Assembly: GCF_030272615.1 (NCBI RefSeq)
Contig: NC_081410.1
Span: 570,171,152-570,235,151, forward strand
Source of the DNA: Cryptomeria japonica
Taxonomy: Eukaryota; Streptophyta; Pinopsida; Cupressales; Cupressaceae
Direction of reading: 5' to 3'
DNA length: 64,000 nt
Part shown: positions 37,091 to 50,164 of the stretch, piece after piece
How the letters are laid out: every line of letters begins with the position of its first letter
Position numbering within the stretch: the stretch's first letter is position 1
Translations under genes and position numbers: made by a program
The notes under the pieces: model-generated
What the model was told of the DNA's origin: nothing
Database searches by the model: none
Seen by the model: the letters and a program-made list of their open reading frames with translations, nothing else

Positions 37091-40000
37091 TCAGTGAATA
37101 CTAGATAGGGGTAGGACCCCTAACTTACTTCTGAGATACTCAAAAGTGTCCCTTGGCAGTGGCTTTGTGAAAATATCTGCTATTTGTTCCTTTGAACTGA
37201 TATATTCCAGCACAACTTTCTTCTCTTGAACTTCTTCTTTGAGATAATGATACTTTATAGAGATATGCTTTGTCTTAGAGTGCATTACCGGATTCTTTGA
37301 AATGTTATTGGCACTATTATTATCACAGAATATAGTTACTGGCTTAGTAAATTCCTCATTCATACCTTCCAATAGTTGTTTGATCCATGCAATATTGGTA
37401 CAATTCAATGTTGTTGCGATCATATTCAGCTTCAGCTGTTGACTGTGAAATGCATCCTTGTTTCTTGCTAAGCCAACTTACTAGTATGTCCCCCAAAAAG
37501 AAAGCTCCACCACTTGTGCTTTTCCTATCATCAATGTTTCCTACCCAGTCAGCATCAGTATAGACTTTTAGATCAAAAACATTCCTCTTTTGATACACTA
37601 AGCCATAATCTTCAGTGCCTATCAGGTATCTGAAAATTCTCTTGATTGTTGTCATATGGGTTTCTTTGGGATCTGCAGAAAATCTTGCAACTATACCTAC
37701 TGCATGTGCTCTATCCAACCTGCTATGAACCACATATTGCAACTTTCCAATCATAGATCGGTAAAGTGTCTCATCAACAGGTGCAAATTCATCACTCTTT
37801 GATAGTTTACAGTTGGTAGTCATAGGAGTACTTACAGGTTTAGAATCCTCCATTCCAAATTTCTTCAAGATTTCCTTTATATACTTGGATTGAGTAATGA
37901 AAATCTCATTTTTCATTTGCAGTATCTGTAAACCTATAAAATACTTTATTTCACCGATTAATGATATCTCAAATTCTTTGCACATTTCATTTCCAAAGTT
38001 CTTGCATAAGGAGTCATTTCCACAAAAAATAATATCATCAATAAATATGGCTGAAAGCAATATTCCATTGTTCTCATCATTCTTCATATACATGTTGATG
38101 TTTTCACTTGTTCTTATAAATCCAATCTTGATTAAATAAGAGTGCAGTCTTTCATACCATGCTCTAGGTGCTTGCTTTAAACCATATAATGCTTTGTTCA
38201 ACTTACATACCTAATCCTTATTCGTGTCTTCAATAAATCCTTCAGGCTGTTCAATGTAAACTTCTTGTTCTAATATACCATTTAAAAATGCAGATTTGAC
38301 ATCCATTTGATATACCTTGAAATTTTTGTAAGCAGCATATGCTAACAATGTTCTCACTCCTTCAAGTTTTGCCACAGGTGCAAAAGTCTCACCATAATAA
38401 ATTCCTTCTTTTTGAGCATAACCTTTTCAAACTAGTCTTGCTTTATTTCGAATGACCTCTCCTTTTTCATTTAGCTTGTTTCTGAAAATCCACTTTGTAC
38501 CGATTACATTTTTCTCTTTTGGTCTTGGGACCAGTGTCCATGTTTCTTTCTTCTTGATTTGTTCAATCTCTTCTTTCATAGCATTTATCCAATCTTCATT
38601 ACTAAATGCTTCTTTTACTATCATTGGTTCAAATTCTAATTTCAAACATGTGTTTTGTCTTAGTTTGTTCCTTGTCATTACTGGATCATCCTTATCTCCT
38701 ATAATTTGACTTGAAGCATGATTTCTTCTGACATACTTGGCTAATATAGGCTCGGTAGGCTCTGTATGATCTTCTTCATCACTCGGTAACTGAATATTTT
38801 CTTCATTTTCTTCCTCAAATTTCTCGGTAGGACTTCTCGGTTGAACATAAACAAATTCTTCATAATCTTCTAGTTCTTTGGAATTTTCTTCATCATTTCT
38901 TTCTGCAAATTAATCAATTTTTATATTTTCTCTTTCCACTATTTTGTTAGATGATTTGATCAGACATTTAAATGCTTTTCTTCTAGAAGAATAACCAAGA
39001 AATGTTCCTTCTTCTCTTTTTTGATCAAACTTTCCATTTCTATCATCTTTGTGAACATAACATCTACTTCCAAATATCTTAAAATAACTTACATTTGGTT
39101 TCTTGTCATACCAAATTTCATACGGTGGCTTCAAAGTTCCTTTCTTCACTTGTACTCGGTTCATGGTGTAAACTACTATGCTGATTGCTTCTCTCCAAAA
39201 TGTTTGAGGTACCCTCTTTTCTATCATCAGGGTTCTGGCACAATCTACAATTGATCTGTTTCTTCTTTCAGCTATCCCATTTTGCTGAGGTGTTCTCGGT
39301 GCAGACACTTGTCTCGTTATACCATGATCACTACAAAATAGGTTAAACTCATCAAAAATGAATTCTCCTCCTCTATCAGATCTTAGACATTTCAACTATC
39401 TTCCTATTTCTTTTTCAACTCTAGCCTTATACCATTTGAACATTTGAAAGGCTTCTGATTTCTCTTTTAAAAACATAACTGACATCATTCTTGAGTAATC
39501 ATCCACAAATAATATGAAGTATCTATCTCCATAATAACTTTGAACTTTCATAGGACCACAAAGATCAGTGTGTACAAGAACTAAAATTCCTTAAGAAGTG
39601 TAGGACTTACTTGTAAAGCTTGACCTTGTCATCTTGCCCATCTGGCATCCTCAACATATTGCATTCTTAGGTTTTTCCAAACTCGGTAGACCTCTTACTC
39701 GGTGCTTCTTGCTTATTTTGATCAGGTTATCAAAATTTACATGACAAAACCTTTTATGCCATAACTAGGTATCTTCTATTTTAGCATACAGACAATTGTT
39801 CTAAGTTGAGTCAAGATGAAATGTATTACCTTTTGTTTGTGTCCTGGTAGCAGCCAACTTTCCATGTTTGTCATGAACTTTGACTCTTCATTTCTGAAAT
39901 TCTATTTGGTATCCTGTATTGTTTAGTTGTGCTACACTCAACAAATTGTATTTCAAACCTTCAACCTAGTATGCATCATCACATTTAGCATTTTTAAAAA

Positions 40001-41276
40001 GTGATATGGATCATTTACCTCTTACTGGACATGGTGCATCATTACCGAATCTTACATAGCCTCCATCATAATCTTATAATTTAACAAACTTGTGTTTATC
40101 ACCTATCATGTGATGTGAGCATCCACTATCTATGATCCAAGAATCATTTTTATTTATATGAGCTATTAGGGATTTTTCTTCATACCTTTCTTCATTTGAT
40201 CCATCTTTGATAGCCACATAAACAACTTCCTTTGTATCAGTCCCATCAAATTTATCATTGTTGGATTCCTCATCAGCTACTAGGCATGTCTTTCTATCTC
40301 TCCTTCTGAAGTCTCGGTGTCCTCTGTATTGGTTGTCTTTCTATCTATCATATCGGCAATCTCTCTTTTCACTAGATTCCTTGTCATGATAGTTAGAAGC
40401 CATATGTGCTATTCTATCACAATTAAAACATTTTAGAGGTAACTTTCCCTTATACTTACCTTTGCCTCTTGGTAACCTTCTAGCTAATAATGCTTCAAAC
40501 TCTTCTTGCTTTCTGATTTCCTCATATAGTTTATGTACCTCCTCCATGTTTTTGCGAAATCTTTCACTTGCTCCACTGTGATTTCCTTCAGTATACTTAT
40601 ACATTCTATCATTGTAATCATCAGATTCACCAATATGAAAAGAACTGAATGCAGATTCAACTTTATTTACCGAAGACCCACTGTTATCAAAATTACTTAA
40701 CTCAAATGCATGTAGCTTACCAATAGTAGCATCCAAAGAAACTGGCATGTTTGGTACAGACCTTAATTCATTGATTGCAGAGACTCGAATGGCATAAGCA
40801 GGTAGAAGTGTTCTAAGCAACTTACTTGTTACATCCTTTTCTTCAATAGTTCCTCCTACTCCTTTGATTTGATTGGCAGTCTCTAACCTTTTCCTGTATT
40901 GGGTTATGTTTGCACCTTCATTCATTATCATGGATTCAAGTTGTCCTCTTAGACTATCTACTTTTTCTCTTTGAACATGTTCATCACCACCATACACAGA
41001 TATGAGCTTGTTCCACATTGCTTTGGCATCACTGCAACTTTCTAGGTCATTAAACTCTGAGTCGATTAGTGCTGATGTTATTTCAATCATTACTTGAATG
41101 TGTTCTTGCTTTGCCTTTATCTCTTCCATTGTCAATGGGTAGGTGCTAGGTGTAATGAAATCATTCTCTAGATAATATGTTCCATATTCTCCAATTCTTG
41201 ATAAATGCAGCTTCATCCTTTTCTGCCATGTGGAGAAACTTGACTTGTTCAGCTTTGGTGCATCCCTTTTATACAT
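37091..41276 (-). pseudogene. Copia gag-pol polyprotein (few disabling mutations)
   Basis: Gag (40341-41276) has a UBN2-type core (STWQKRMKLHLSRIGEYGTYY, MWNKLISVYGG) and a zinc knuckle CFNCDRIAHMASNY whose last Cys is Tyr. Protease: WIIDSGCSHHM near 40125. Integrase: [94 protein letters not shown] (catalytic DD kept). RNase H: YTDADWVGN, STAEAEY, SKTKHI. A frameshift lies at about 37410-37430, just after STAEAEY, and stops lie near 38210, 38430, 38910 and 39396, plus others in the protease-integrase part. The polyprotein would copy and integrate the element. Confidence 0.9.
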
Positions 41277-41325
41277 CTTTAGATCTTTACATCAAGTACC
41301 TTTAAACTTTTCTTCTGGAGTCCAA

Positions 41326-41339
41326 GCTCTGATACCAAT
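41326..41339 (-). other. Primer-binding site of the Copia element
   Basis: Minus strand attggtatcagagc directly inside the 5' LTR, matching the 3' end of initiator methionine tRNA as in most plant Copia elements. Confidence 0.85.
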
Positions 41340-42832
41340 TTTTAGTTAAGATGAGAGGGGGCGGTGAATCATAAAAACTCACAATACAATATATTTATCA
41401 GATTCAACCTCGGTAGCCTCTACTGATATGCAACTATGACTGTAAATCATTCAAACTTATAGATAGAAATGCTTAAGACATCATAACACATTTAACACCA
41501 GATTTAATGTAGAAACCCAAATAGGGAAAAACCACTATGGGATTTCGGACCCAGTAAGAAATATACCCTTCTAGAGTATGCTTGGCTAAAAGCTAATCCA
41601 GTTACAGATTACAAACGCATTGCTAGATGTGACCCGATTAAGGGATTTCCCTCAGACTTGTTACATTCTTGCATTTTGTTAAAAGTGACCTTGTCAAAGG
41701 ATTTCAAACACTCATGCAGAATGTTACCTTGCTAGAGGGTTTACAAATAAGCCTATTAAGTCCACTTGGTTAAGAGATTTCCTATTACTTACAAAATAAA
41801 CAACAGTAATAAAATATATCTGCAACTTCACATTTGAAATGCTAAAGCACATTCTATTTTCTCAAAACAATCTTGTCATACGACTTATCTTGTCCCTTGT
41901 TGGGCTTTCTGGGCTTGTCAATCTATTCTTCAATCAGATCTTCAAGCTTCTGTGCTCGGTAAACATTATTGTAGCATCATTGTGCATACATTTGCCCACA
42001 TCCATTGTTCATCAACAATTCCTTATTTATAAACAATTCCTAACCACTTAATCTCCTTGATCACATTTCCCATGATCAATCTTAGCCATCAGATCTTCAA
42101 AGTTGACTAGGTTCATTGTATCCTTCGATCTGAGAACGTTTTACCTTGCCTTGGGACTTGCATTCCTTCCTTGGAACTTGTGCTAGGTTATTGCGGTTCA
42201 ATCTCTGCTGTAGATATTCCTCTGGATTTTCCATGTGGTCGATCCTCAACAAACTTCTTGCACAACATTCCAATCAACCATACATTTCTAGCTCATCAGC
42301 ATCCTTCATTAAATAATGTTTTTAATCATCCAATGTGATCTGTTATAACTCGGTTGTTACTCGGTAAATACTGAACTTCACTCGATATACATTCTGCCTT
42401 CTTTAACTGATAGCGATAACCTTAGGGTTTACCAACTAGGTTCCTTAGGGTTTACCGACTAGGTTCTTTGCTCGGTGACATAGTACAGTATTAAACTTAT
42501 AATCAACAACATATGTAGGATATCAAAACAATCAAAAAAACATGATCTCATCATTGTCTAACTCAGTAAGAGTTGTCCATTGAATAACTTATTATTCCCC
42601 TTCATTATCACATTCTTTTTGTCACTTACTGACCTCTTAATACTCATCAAAACATACTTCTCAAGATATGGTAACATCATACTGAATCAAAAAATCAATT
42701 TCTTGACATCAATGACAAAATAATATTATTAGGACAGTAATCATCCTTCTTCAGTTATATCAATAATATCCAACAACCTTCTCAATATCCTTATAGAAAT
42801 GCCAACAATCTCCCTTTGTGAGAATGCTAACA
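41340..42832 (-). repeat. 5' LTR of the Copia element
   Basis: Matches 35299-36753. It carries a small extra internal duplication near 42420-42465 (two copies of tagggtttacc-actaggttc), which explains most of its greater length. Confidence 0.92.
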
Positions 42833-42837
42833 GTCCT

Positions 42838-43860
42838 CTCTCTACACCTACAAACTCTGCATCTTGGGGCATCTCCACATCATATCCATCATCCCCGGCC
42901 TCATCCTTGCCCTCATCTCCACCACTTCTCAATGACCTTGATCATGACTCATCACTCTCATTAGAACTACTCATAGTTGTAGTCCCTCCACTAATATCCA
43001 TATCCTCCTCTCCAATATCCACCTTCTCTACGACCGCTGCTATCAGATCTATACCTCCTCCACCCCTACCTCCTCCACCTCTACCTCCTCCATCTCCACC
43101 TCCTCCACCTCTCCCTCTCCCTCTAGGACCCTTGTCATATCTAATTTGCTGAGCACCAATTAGAACTATCGGATCTGTCAAAGGTATAGGCCTATGTTGT
43201 ATCCACCATACACTATACTGTGTTGTGGACCTTGGATCCACTACACCAACATGCCATCCCCACGAAACAAGAGAAAGAGAATCAAACTCAACAATAGCAA
43301 CATGAGGTTGCACGCAAGCACCCCAATCACCAACCTCTCAAGTAGTGCAAGAAAACTAAGTTGTCACATCCGGAATACCCTGTACTTCCCCAAACTGTCT
43401 AAGTACACAACTAGGAAGATGCATGTCAATAACCCTGTGACCACCCACATCTTGACCAATAAGATATCTCTGTTAGCGACAAAAGGGATGATGTTGAGCA
43501 TCATCAATCCAACTACGGAAAGTAAGATACAGTCTCCATGAGAAATATTGTAAGATATCAATCTGATGACCCCAATACAAGATGTTACTCGATGTGTTAT
43601 GCCTCACACCAATGGTGTACCCAAAAGCATATGGTTGATCTAGATCTAAATCAATATGTAGCACATGATGAAAGATAGCTCTGTGCTCCCAAGCCCGTGT
43701 CTAGAGAAAAGTAATGCCTCATCCAACTGATTTCTACTGCAAGTAAACAATCCCATGCATCTGATGATACAAAGTGGTAGGAAGACAAGGACCCCAAGTA
43801 AACACATGTCTATCAATAATGATATCTATGTGTGAAAAGTGGACCTGTATCTGTATTTGA
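42838..43860 (-). pseudogene. PMD-like gene, N-terminal and middle part, split by a Copia element
   Basis: On the minus strand, pieces in close frames read WGPCLPTTLYHQMHGIVYLQ, then AFGYTIGVRHNTSSNILYWG, then SCVLRQFGEVQGIPD. These are followed by a Gly/Arg-rich low-complexity run (GRGRGGGGGDGGGRGGGG, about 43060-43130) and an acidic tail. The RQFG-QGIP motif resembles plant mobile domain proteins, which are of transposon origin. Several in-frame stops are present. It continues, after the Copia insertion, into the coiled-coil part at 34895-35293. The family call is tentative. Confidence 0.45.
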
Positions 43861-43879
43861 ATACACAACACTTCAATTA

Positions 43880-44789
43880 AGTTATTAGATGCATGGTTAG
43901 TAAATCAATAATCAATAATGAATAATAAACCATTACAAAGTGACCTATTGCCTTCTAGTAGATGCGAGTTTAGTCTTGCTCTCAGCTTTCATATGCAATA
44001 CCAATGACTAGATGACATCTAAATGAATGCAAGATTTAAGCTAGATATGCAAGATTAATCTAACATGATTTGAGCAATATGAAGCTAGATGATTTAATAA
44101 GGATGTAATAACTAATATCTAATATCTCAATGCACAAATTTCAATGAACCTAGAGCAAAAACAACATAATAACAATATATTCTCCAGGATCCTTGAATGA
44201 GAGATGAAGGCCTGAATTTATAGAAAATTAAGAAAGAAACCAACGACTGAGATCAAATGATGATGAGCGTTCAAGATCTTCCAAGAGGAAGTACAATCTA
44301 GGTGAATTGATGTGATTGCCTGCTTTTCTCAGTTTTAAAGGAAATTGAACTAAAATTAAGATAAAATCAGTAAAAACTGATTTATTCTCTATTTCATTCA
44401 ATTTTGATATTTAATTGTTTTAATTGCTTTCTTTGAGATTATTTATCAATTTTTAATTTGATTTTCAAGATTATCTCCATTTGATTTCTTTTCTCAAATT
44501 TTAATTCCTTTTTTGATGATTTAATATCAAATTTATTTATTTAATTAAATATGCTAGGATATTCAATAAAATAAATAGGATAATTGTTTAAAAATGATTT
44601 ACTTGGAATGATCAATTAATTAAATAAATATTTAATTAATATGTGTTGATTTATTTGCCATGTGACATTGGTGATTTAAGAAATTAATTGTGTGCCCAAG
44701 ATTAAATTTAATTGCCTTTGGTTAGGACCTTGGTGATGTTGTCGAGATTAGGGGCTCATGGTTTAGATGACCATTTTTAGGGTATTACA
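43880..44789 (-). repeat. 3' LTR of the minus-strand Tat-type element
   Basis: The right end is clear: minus strand TGTAATACCC directly follows a polypurine tract. A TATA box (minus strand ctataaattc, near 44217) lies in U3. The left end is not resolved and lies somewhere between about 43870 and 44200. The partner LTR lies beyond the window. Confidence 0.55.
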
Positions 44790-44803
44790 TTTGCCCCTCT
44801 TTG
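44790..44803 (-). other. Polypurine tract of the minus-strand Tat-type element
   Basis: Minus strand caaagaggggcaaa, immediately before the LTR start TGTAATACCC. It primes plus-strand DNA synthesis. Confidence 0.7.
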
Positions 44804-47058
44804 AATTAATGTGTGAGCACTGCGTTGGTTCAAAGAATAGCTAATGTCAAATAGATATCAATTATCAACATGATGGATCAAAAACCGATGAAGGGCGAGA
44901 TGTTTATCTTGATTTGAAGCGATGAAACTAAACATATTTGATTAAAGCGATATTGATCATGAACTTGATTGAACAATAATCGACGAAGAGCAAGATACCG
45001 TTCTTGAACTTGATTGAACTAGATTGAGTGAGAGATGCAGCTGATTCCTAACTTGATTGAACAAGAACCAACTAAGCGAAGTGAAATAAAACTGATTCCG
45101 AACATGATTGAACGAGAATCGATTTTCAAGAGAAAATGTCCAGCTTGATTTGATGTGATTAAAACTTGATATGCGGTGATTTTGTTAAGATGCCCCTAGT
45201 AACAAGGTTTGGTTAATTTTCTTTGGTTGGAAAGATTTTTCCTCAACTTAAATGAAGATTTGAAAAATTTATTGGCTTTTGATGATGATAATCACTGAAA
45301 ATATGATGAGGTCATGAGTATGCCGCCTCGAGAGAGAAATCGAAAGATAGTGAGGTTACAATGATTTTAGGAAATTTTTGGCGATGATAATTAGTTGATC
45401 ACAAAGATTGATGTTGAAGAATTAAAATCAGAGTTGATTTGAGAATGAAAGTGAGATTTAGAATTGAATTGAGTGCAAAATGATTAAAAAATTCACTTGA
45501 GGATGAAAATGCTAAGTAGTCAACATCGTGAAACTTCGACTAGAGAAGTGACATCAAATTTCGATTTTGATCCTGAAAGTGGACTTAGAACAGTCGATTT
45601 AGCTTAGGATATAAGTTTTACATCCATCGGAGCAAGTTTGAAAATTAGGGTTTGGGCTATATAAGGGGTTCAATGTATCATTGTCAATTTTGTATGATTC
45701 TTACTCCGATGAGACATTGTATTTGACAGTTGATATCATTTATAATCTTGGACACTTGATTATGATGAGATATACGAGCTCTTGATTTGATTTCATCGTA
45801 CTTGTGTTGATTGATTATGAGATGTCTTTCTATATGCTTTATTCTATATGTATGCATATCTTTTCAATATGAATGTATGCAATGGAGATGTGTATGGATG
45901 TTTTTTTTTCTTTTTTCTTTTCATATACAAATAAATGATGAAAATGAGTAACTAGTAATGCAAATGTTTATTTTTCATGCAATTATATGAATGCAAGTAA
46001 TAATGAAATGTATGGAACAATATAAGATGCTTATGTATGCAACTTAGAAATGATGATGAAAAAGAGACCACTTAGCTCAGAAAAGATGAATGCCTTAGAC
46101 TCTCATTCAAAAAGTTAAAGAGATCATTGTTATCATGCTGAAATCACTCGAAATGAATAAAATTTAGAATGAATGCAATCTAAACCTAGTCGTTGGATTT
46201 GGTATGCTTGATTTTCATCACTGAATGATCATTTCTTTGCATATAAAATATTAATTATCTTGTTCGCAATGACCCTTTGATTACACATTAAATAAATTCC
46301 CTCAACAGACAAAGAAATGACTCCAACCTCCCTGTAGCATACAAATAAGCGGAGTCGAGGTATGTGTGGCAATTTCACCTTGATGTGAAGGCACTTATCA
46401 CAGACACCCAGCTAATTAGATGTTTCTAGATCATCGGATTCATTCCTACAAGTAGAAAACAAAGAAAAGTATTATGCCCCCAATCCTTGCTCCTCTTAGT
46501 CAAGATAGACTTCCTCGACTTACTCAGAGGGAATAATAAGTGACAGCCAATGTAAAAGATAGCACACAAAGAAAAATTTATGCATATCTCAAACAGTTTA
46601 GTGATTCTTTTCAGTAATCTTGTTTTGCTTGTGTACTCAATGATAAAACTCTTCATTAGTTAGGAGATGGGTGACTAACTCAGAGTGGATGATTGGGTAC
46701 CACTAACAAAAAGATGACTTGGTTGATATTGCTTAGGATGTGTAAATTGTTCAGTCGATTACACTAAGACTAGGACATTGATTGGTTTCAAGCCACGAGG
46801 GTCCCAAAAGAACCAGGATGTCACAAAAGTGACTAAAAGATATGTACAAGCGAAATCAAAGATGTAGGAAAACAGGAATGAAAAATGAGAAACACCAACA
46901 TTGCATTGATAGATGGAGCGCTTGAGTACAAGAGGCGTCTATTTACGAGGTTTTCACCTACTTGGCAAGGATTTTTAATATTTTTTTTCAGGATATTTTA
47001 TGATTTTTAGGATTTCTTCAGGACCTTTTAGCCGTACAGGTTGCTGGAGTAGAGAATA
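44804..47058 (-). other. 3' UTR of the minus-strand Tat-type element
   Basis: About 2.2 kb without coding capacity between the integrase stop and the polypurine tract. Between 44860 and 45140 there are repeated words such as gattgaacaaga and gaacttgattgaac, a weak internal repetition typical of Tat 3' UTRs. Confidence 0.5.
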
Positions 47059-48822
47059 CTAGGTGAATAATTTCTTTAAGTGGATGGTGTTGATCAGCTC
47101 ACAGAGTTGTTCTCCTTCTGATGTTGAGAGTTGATTGGCACCAGAGGCAAAGACTGCAGTAACGATGTAGGGACCCAACCAGTTGGGTTCAAACTTCCCT
47201 TTGTTGTCTCGAAACTGTTGATTCTTAGGATTTTCTCTCAGAATAAGGTCACCAACTTGAAATTCTTGTTGTTGAACCTTTTTGTTATAACCTCTAGACA
47301 TTCTCTTTTGATATTCTCTCAAATGATCAAATGCCACTTGTCGACGTACATCCAGCAACTCGAGTTCTTGCAATCTAGATATTTTCTAGTCTTCATCAGT
47401 AACAAGATCTTGCAAAGAAACTCTTAAAGATGGTATTTCCACCTCAATAGGTAAGACTGATTCGGACCCATACTCCAAAGAAAAAGGTGTAGCCCCAGTA
47501 GGTGTTCTAATACTTGTTCTATAAGCCCATAGTGCAGGATTGAGCTGCAGATGCCAATCCTTTCTAGATTTATTTACTGTTTTGTGTAAGATAGTCAAAA
47601 AATTCTTGTTAGATGCTTTGGATTTTCCATTACCTTGAGGGTAATATATGGATGACTAGTGTTGTTTTATTTTCAATTTTTCACAGAGTTCATCTAGATC
47701 TTTATTCTTGAACTGCCCTCCATTGTCAGTCACAATAGATAAAGGTATACCATACTTGTAGATGATATAGTTAAGGATGAACAAAGCTACTTGTTTACCG
47801 GTTGCTTTGATGAGCGGAACTGCTTCTACCCACTTAGTGAAGTACTTAGTGACAGTTATAATAAACTTGTGTCTGTTAGATGATGCAAGATATATTTGAC
47901 CAATGAGATTAAATGCCCATTGTCGAAAAGGCCAATGTGTAGTGAAGGGTATGAGATACCTTGTTGGAGCATGTATGAGGTTCCCATGTAGCTAACACTT
48001 CTCACAAGTTTTGGCAAATTTTATAGCATCTTTCTCCATATCTAGCCAGTAGTAGCCAGCCCTTAGTAGTTTTCGTGCTAAAGTTAGACCGTTTGAATGG
48101 GATCAACAAATACTTTCATGGACCTCGGATAATGCGCGTTGGGAATCTTCAATTTCTAGACATCTAAGAAAATTACTATCCAAACCTCACCTAAATAGGT
48201 CATTAGCGATGATGACGTACCATGAAGCATTTCAGATTAGGTTCCTTTTCTCATCACGGGAAAGATTAGAAGGGATAACTTGGTCACGCAGGTAAGAGTA
48301 AACATGGTTGTAGCAAGATGAGTCATGTCCAATAATAGAAGAGACCATCTGGGACTCAAGAGAATCATGGGAAGAATAATGTAGCTATTCCACCAAGAAT
48401 TCAAAGAGAAAATTATATTCTTGTAGCTATGGTATAGATGCCAAGGTGTTCATTGCATCTGCTGCAATGATACAAAGGTAAAGTATTTCTTGAGATCATC
48501 CACTATTATCTTATAAGCCATCATTTTCTCATCTCTAGTCTGATATATATCATTGATTTGGTTGATAATGAGCTAAGAATCTCCATAGATGTGTAATTCA
48601 ATAACCTTCCATTCGATGGCCAACTTGATCTCATTTACCAAAGCTTCATATTTTATAATGTTGTTTGTGCAGGGGAAGAGAATCTTGTAAGCTTTTGGGA
48701 TTGAATATTTTTAGGAGTAATAAAAAGTATTCTGGCACCAAAACCATGTTGAGTGAAAGACCCATAAAACAACATTTTTCATCATTATTGAGTAAGGTGC
48801 ATGATTGATTCATCCGTAAATT
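47059..48822 (-). pseudogene. Integrase and second RNase H of the minus-strand Tat element
   Basis: Left part (47059-47598): integrase C-terminal region with LNPALWAYRTSIRTPTGATP, SVLPIEVEIPSL and GKFEPNWLGPYIV. Middle (about 47640-48010): integrase core with RHKFIITVTKYFTKWVEA and IVTDNGGQFKN. Right (about 48520-48790): second RNase H with FYGSFTQHG, CTNNI and LHIYGDS. Frameshifts and stops interrupt all parts. The frame resumes at 56221 on the far side of the nested element. Confidence 0.75.
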
Positions 48823-48827
48823 CTATG

Positions 48828-49912
48828 TGATGGACTTGTAAAGCACTGAGAGAAGGGGGGGTGAAATAGTGACACCAAAAACAATATTGCTTTAAACACT
48901 CACCGATAGATATACTTAACAAGTTTGTTAAACAATATGCATGTAAACCAAAATGATATAACAAAATCCACAATAAGTAAAACATCCACCATAACACAAG
49001 TGTTTATACGTGGAAAACTCAAATAGGTAAAAACCTCATTGTGATGGGACTCACATGTTAACTATCTGCAGTAATAGATAATTGACCGGTTAAGGTCTAC
49101 AAAAGGTTGCTCTGCTAGGAGCGAATCCTATTAAAGATCCCAAATCTTAGTTAAAAGCTATACCCTGTACAAGGTAGTACCCTATAAGGAGTAACCTTGA
49201 TAGAGGATTTCTGAATCCAAACTAATGGATCACCTGATTAGAGGATTTGTACAATGAAGTTTGTTAGAGCTTACCCAGTTAGGGGATTTGACTATTGTAG
49301 TGATTAGAAAATAACATGTGGTTTAATATAGTAGTAGCACAACATGCTTGTATAGATCCTCTACTACTCACTCAACACTTGATTACCAACATACTCTGCA
49401 ACTTAACACTTCTGCCTTCACATCAAATCATCACATAACATATCTCCTTTTCTCATACAAAATAATTTATTGTGATGTCAATATATAGACATTTAGATTT
49501 CATGTCGGCCTCTAGAAGTCATATCACAATTTCCTAGGTATAGTGTATCTGGTCAAACAATCATAACTCATCACAAAAATACCACCAAAATTTGTTGGTA
49601 AGGATAACTCATCACATAATCAATGAATACCGGTTGGAATTAAACATATAAATCATTTATCCTTTGATACTCCTGTGATAATCTTTGTTGGATCTTCAGG
49701 TTGATGTTGAATTATGTATATCCACTGGTTGTCTCCATGTATATACCGGTTGTCACCATGTGCCAGTTAGATATAAACCTATAATATACTGATTGTAATA
49801 TAAACAACTTTGAAGTCACACTGGTAGACAATATGAACATATGTGTGTGTATGTGTTTCATCAATGACAATATATGATGAAGTTATTCATTACAATCATC
49901 ATCAAGCCAACA
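48828..49912 (-). repeat. 3' LTR of the nested non-autonomous element
   Basis: Matches 55128-56220 throughout, with scattered substitutions and a few indels. Plus-strand ends are TGATGGACTTG and CAAGCCAACA. Confidence 0.93.
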
Positions 49913-49926
49913 ATCTCCCCCTTTGG
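49913..49926 (-). other. Polypurine tract of the nested non-autonomous element
   Basis: Minus strand ccaaagggggagat next to the LTR start TGTTGGCTTG. A second caaagggggag module lies near 50073-50083, the same doublet as in the Copia element at 36754-36900. Confidence 0.8.
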
Positions 49927-50164
49927 CATTGATGGCAACACTTAGAAAATTTTATAGTAATACTACTAAGTGTGCTTACAAAAAAAGTTTATACACATAT
50001 ACATATACTCCCCCTTACTACATACAACATACAAAATTTTCACAACACACATACATAATTCTACTCCCCCTTTGACAACAATGCCAAATTGAAAAGAAAA
50101 AATACATACATATATATATAGAAAAGTTTGTAGCAAAATATTTTACATATACAAAAACTTGAAA

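Larger units (their letters stand above)
35299..42832 (-). mobile_element. Copia-type LTR retrotransposon, nearly complete, minus strand
   Basis: 7.5 kb, with LTRs of 1455 and 1493 bases that match closely over their length. On the minus strand the order is 5' LTR, PBS (ttggtatcagagc, complementary to initiator-Met tRNA), gag, protease, integrase, RT, RNase H, polypurine tract (caaagggggagat), 3' LTR. That domain order defines Copia. Flanks show an imperfect 5-bp target duplication (ctcct 35294-35298, gtcct 42833-42837). Only a handful of stops and one clear frameshift interrupt the coding region, so it is among the younger insertions here. It splits a minus-strand gene. Confidence 0.92.

Noticed and set aside
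43194-43541. Plus-strand 115-codon open frame
   Set aside because: Antisense to the PMD-like gene fragments, with no motif of its own.
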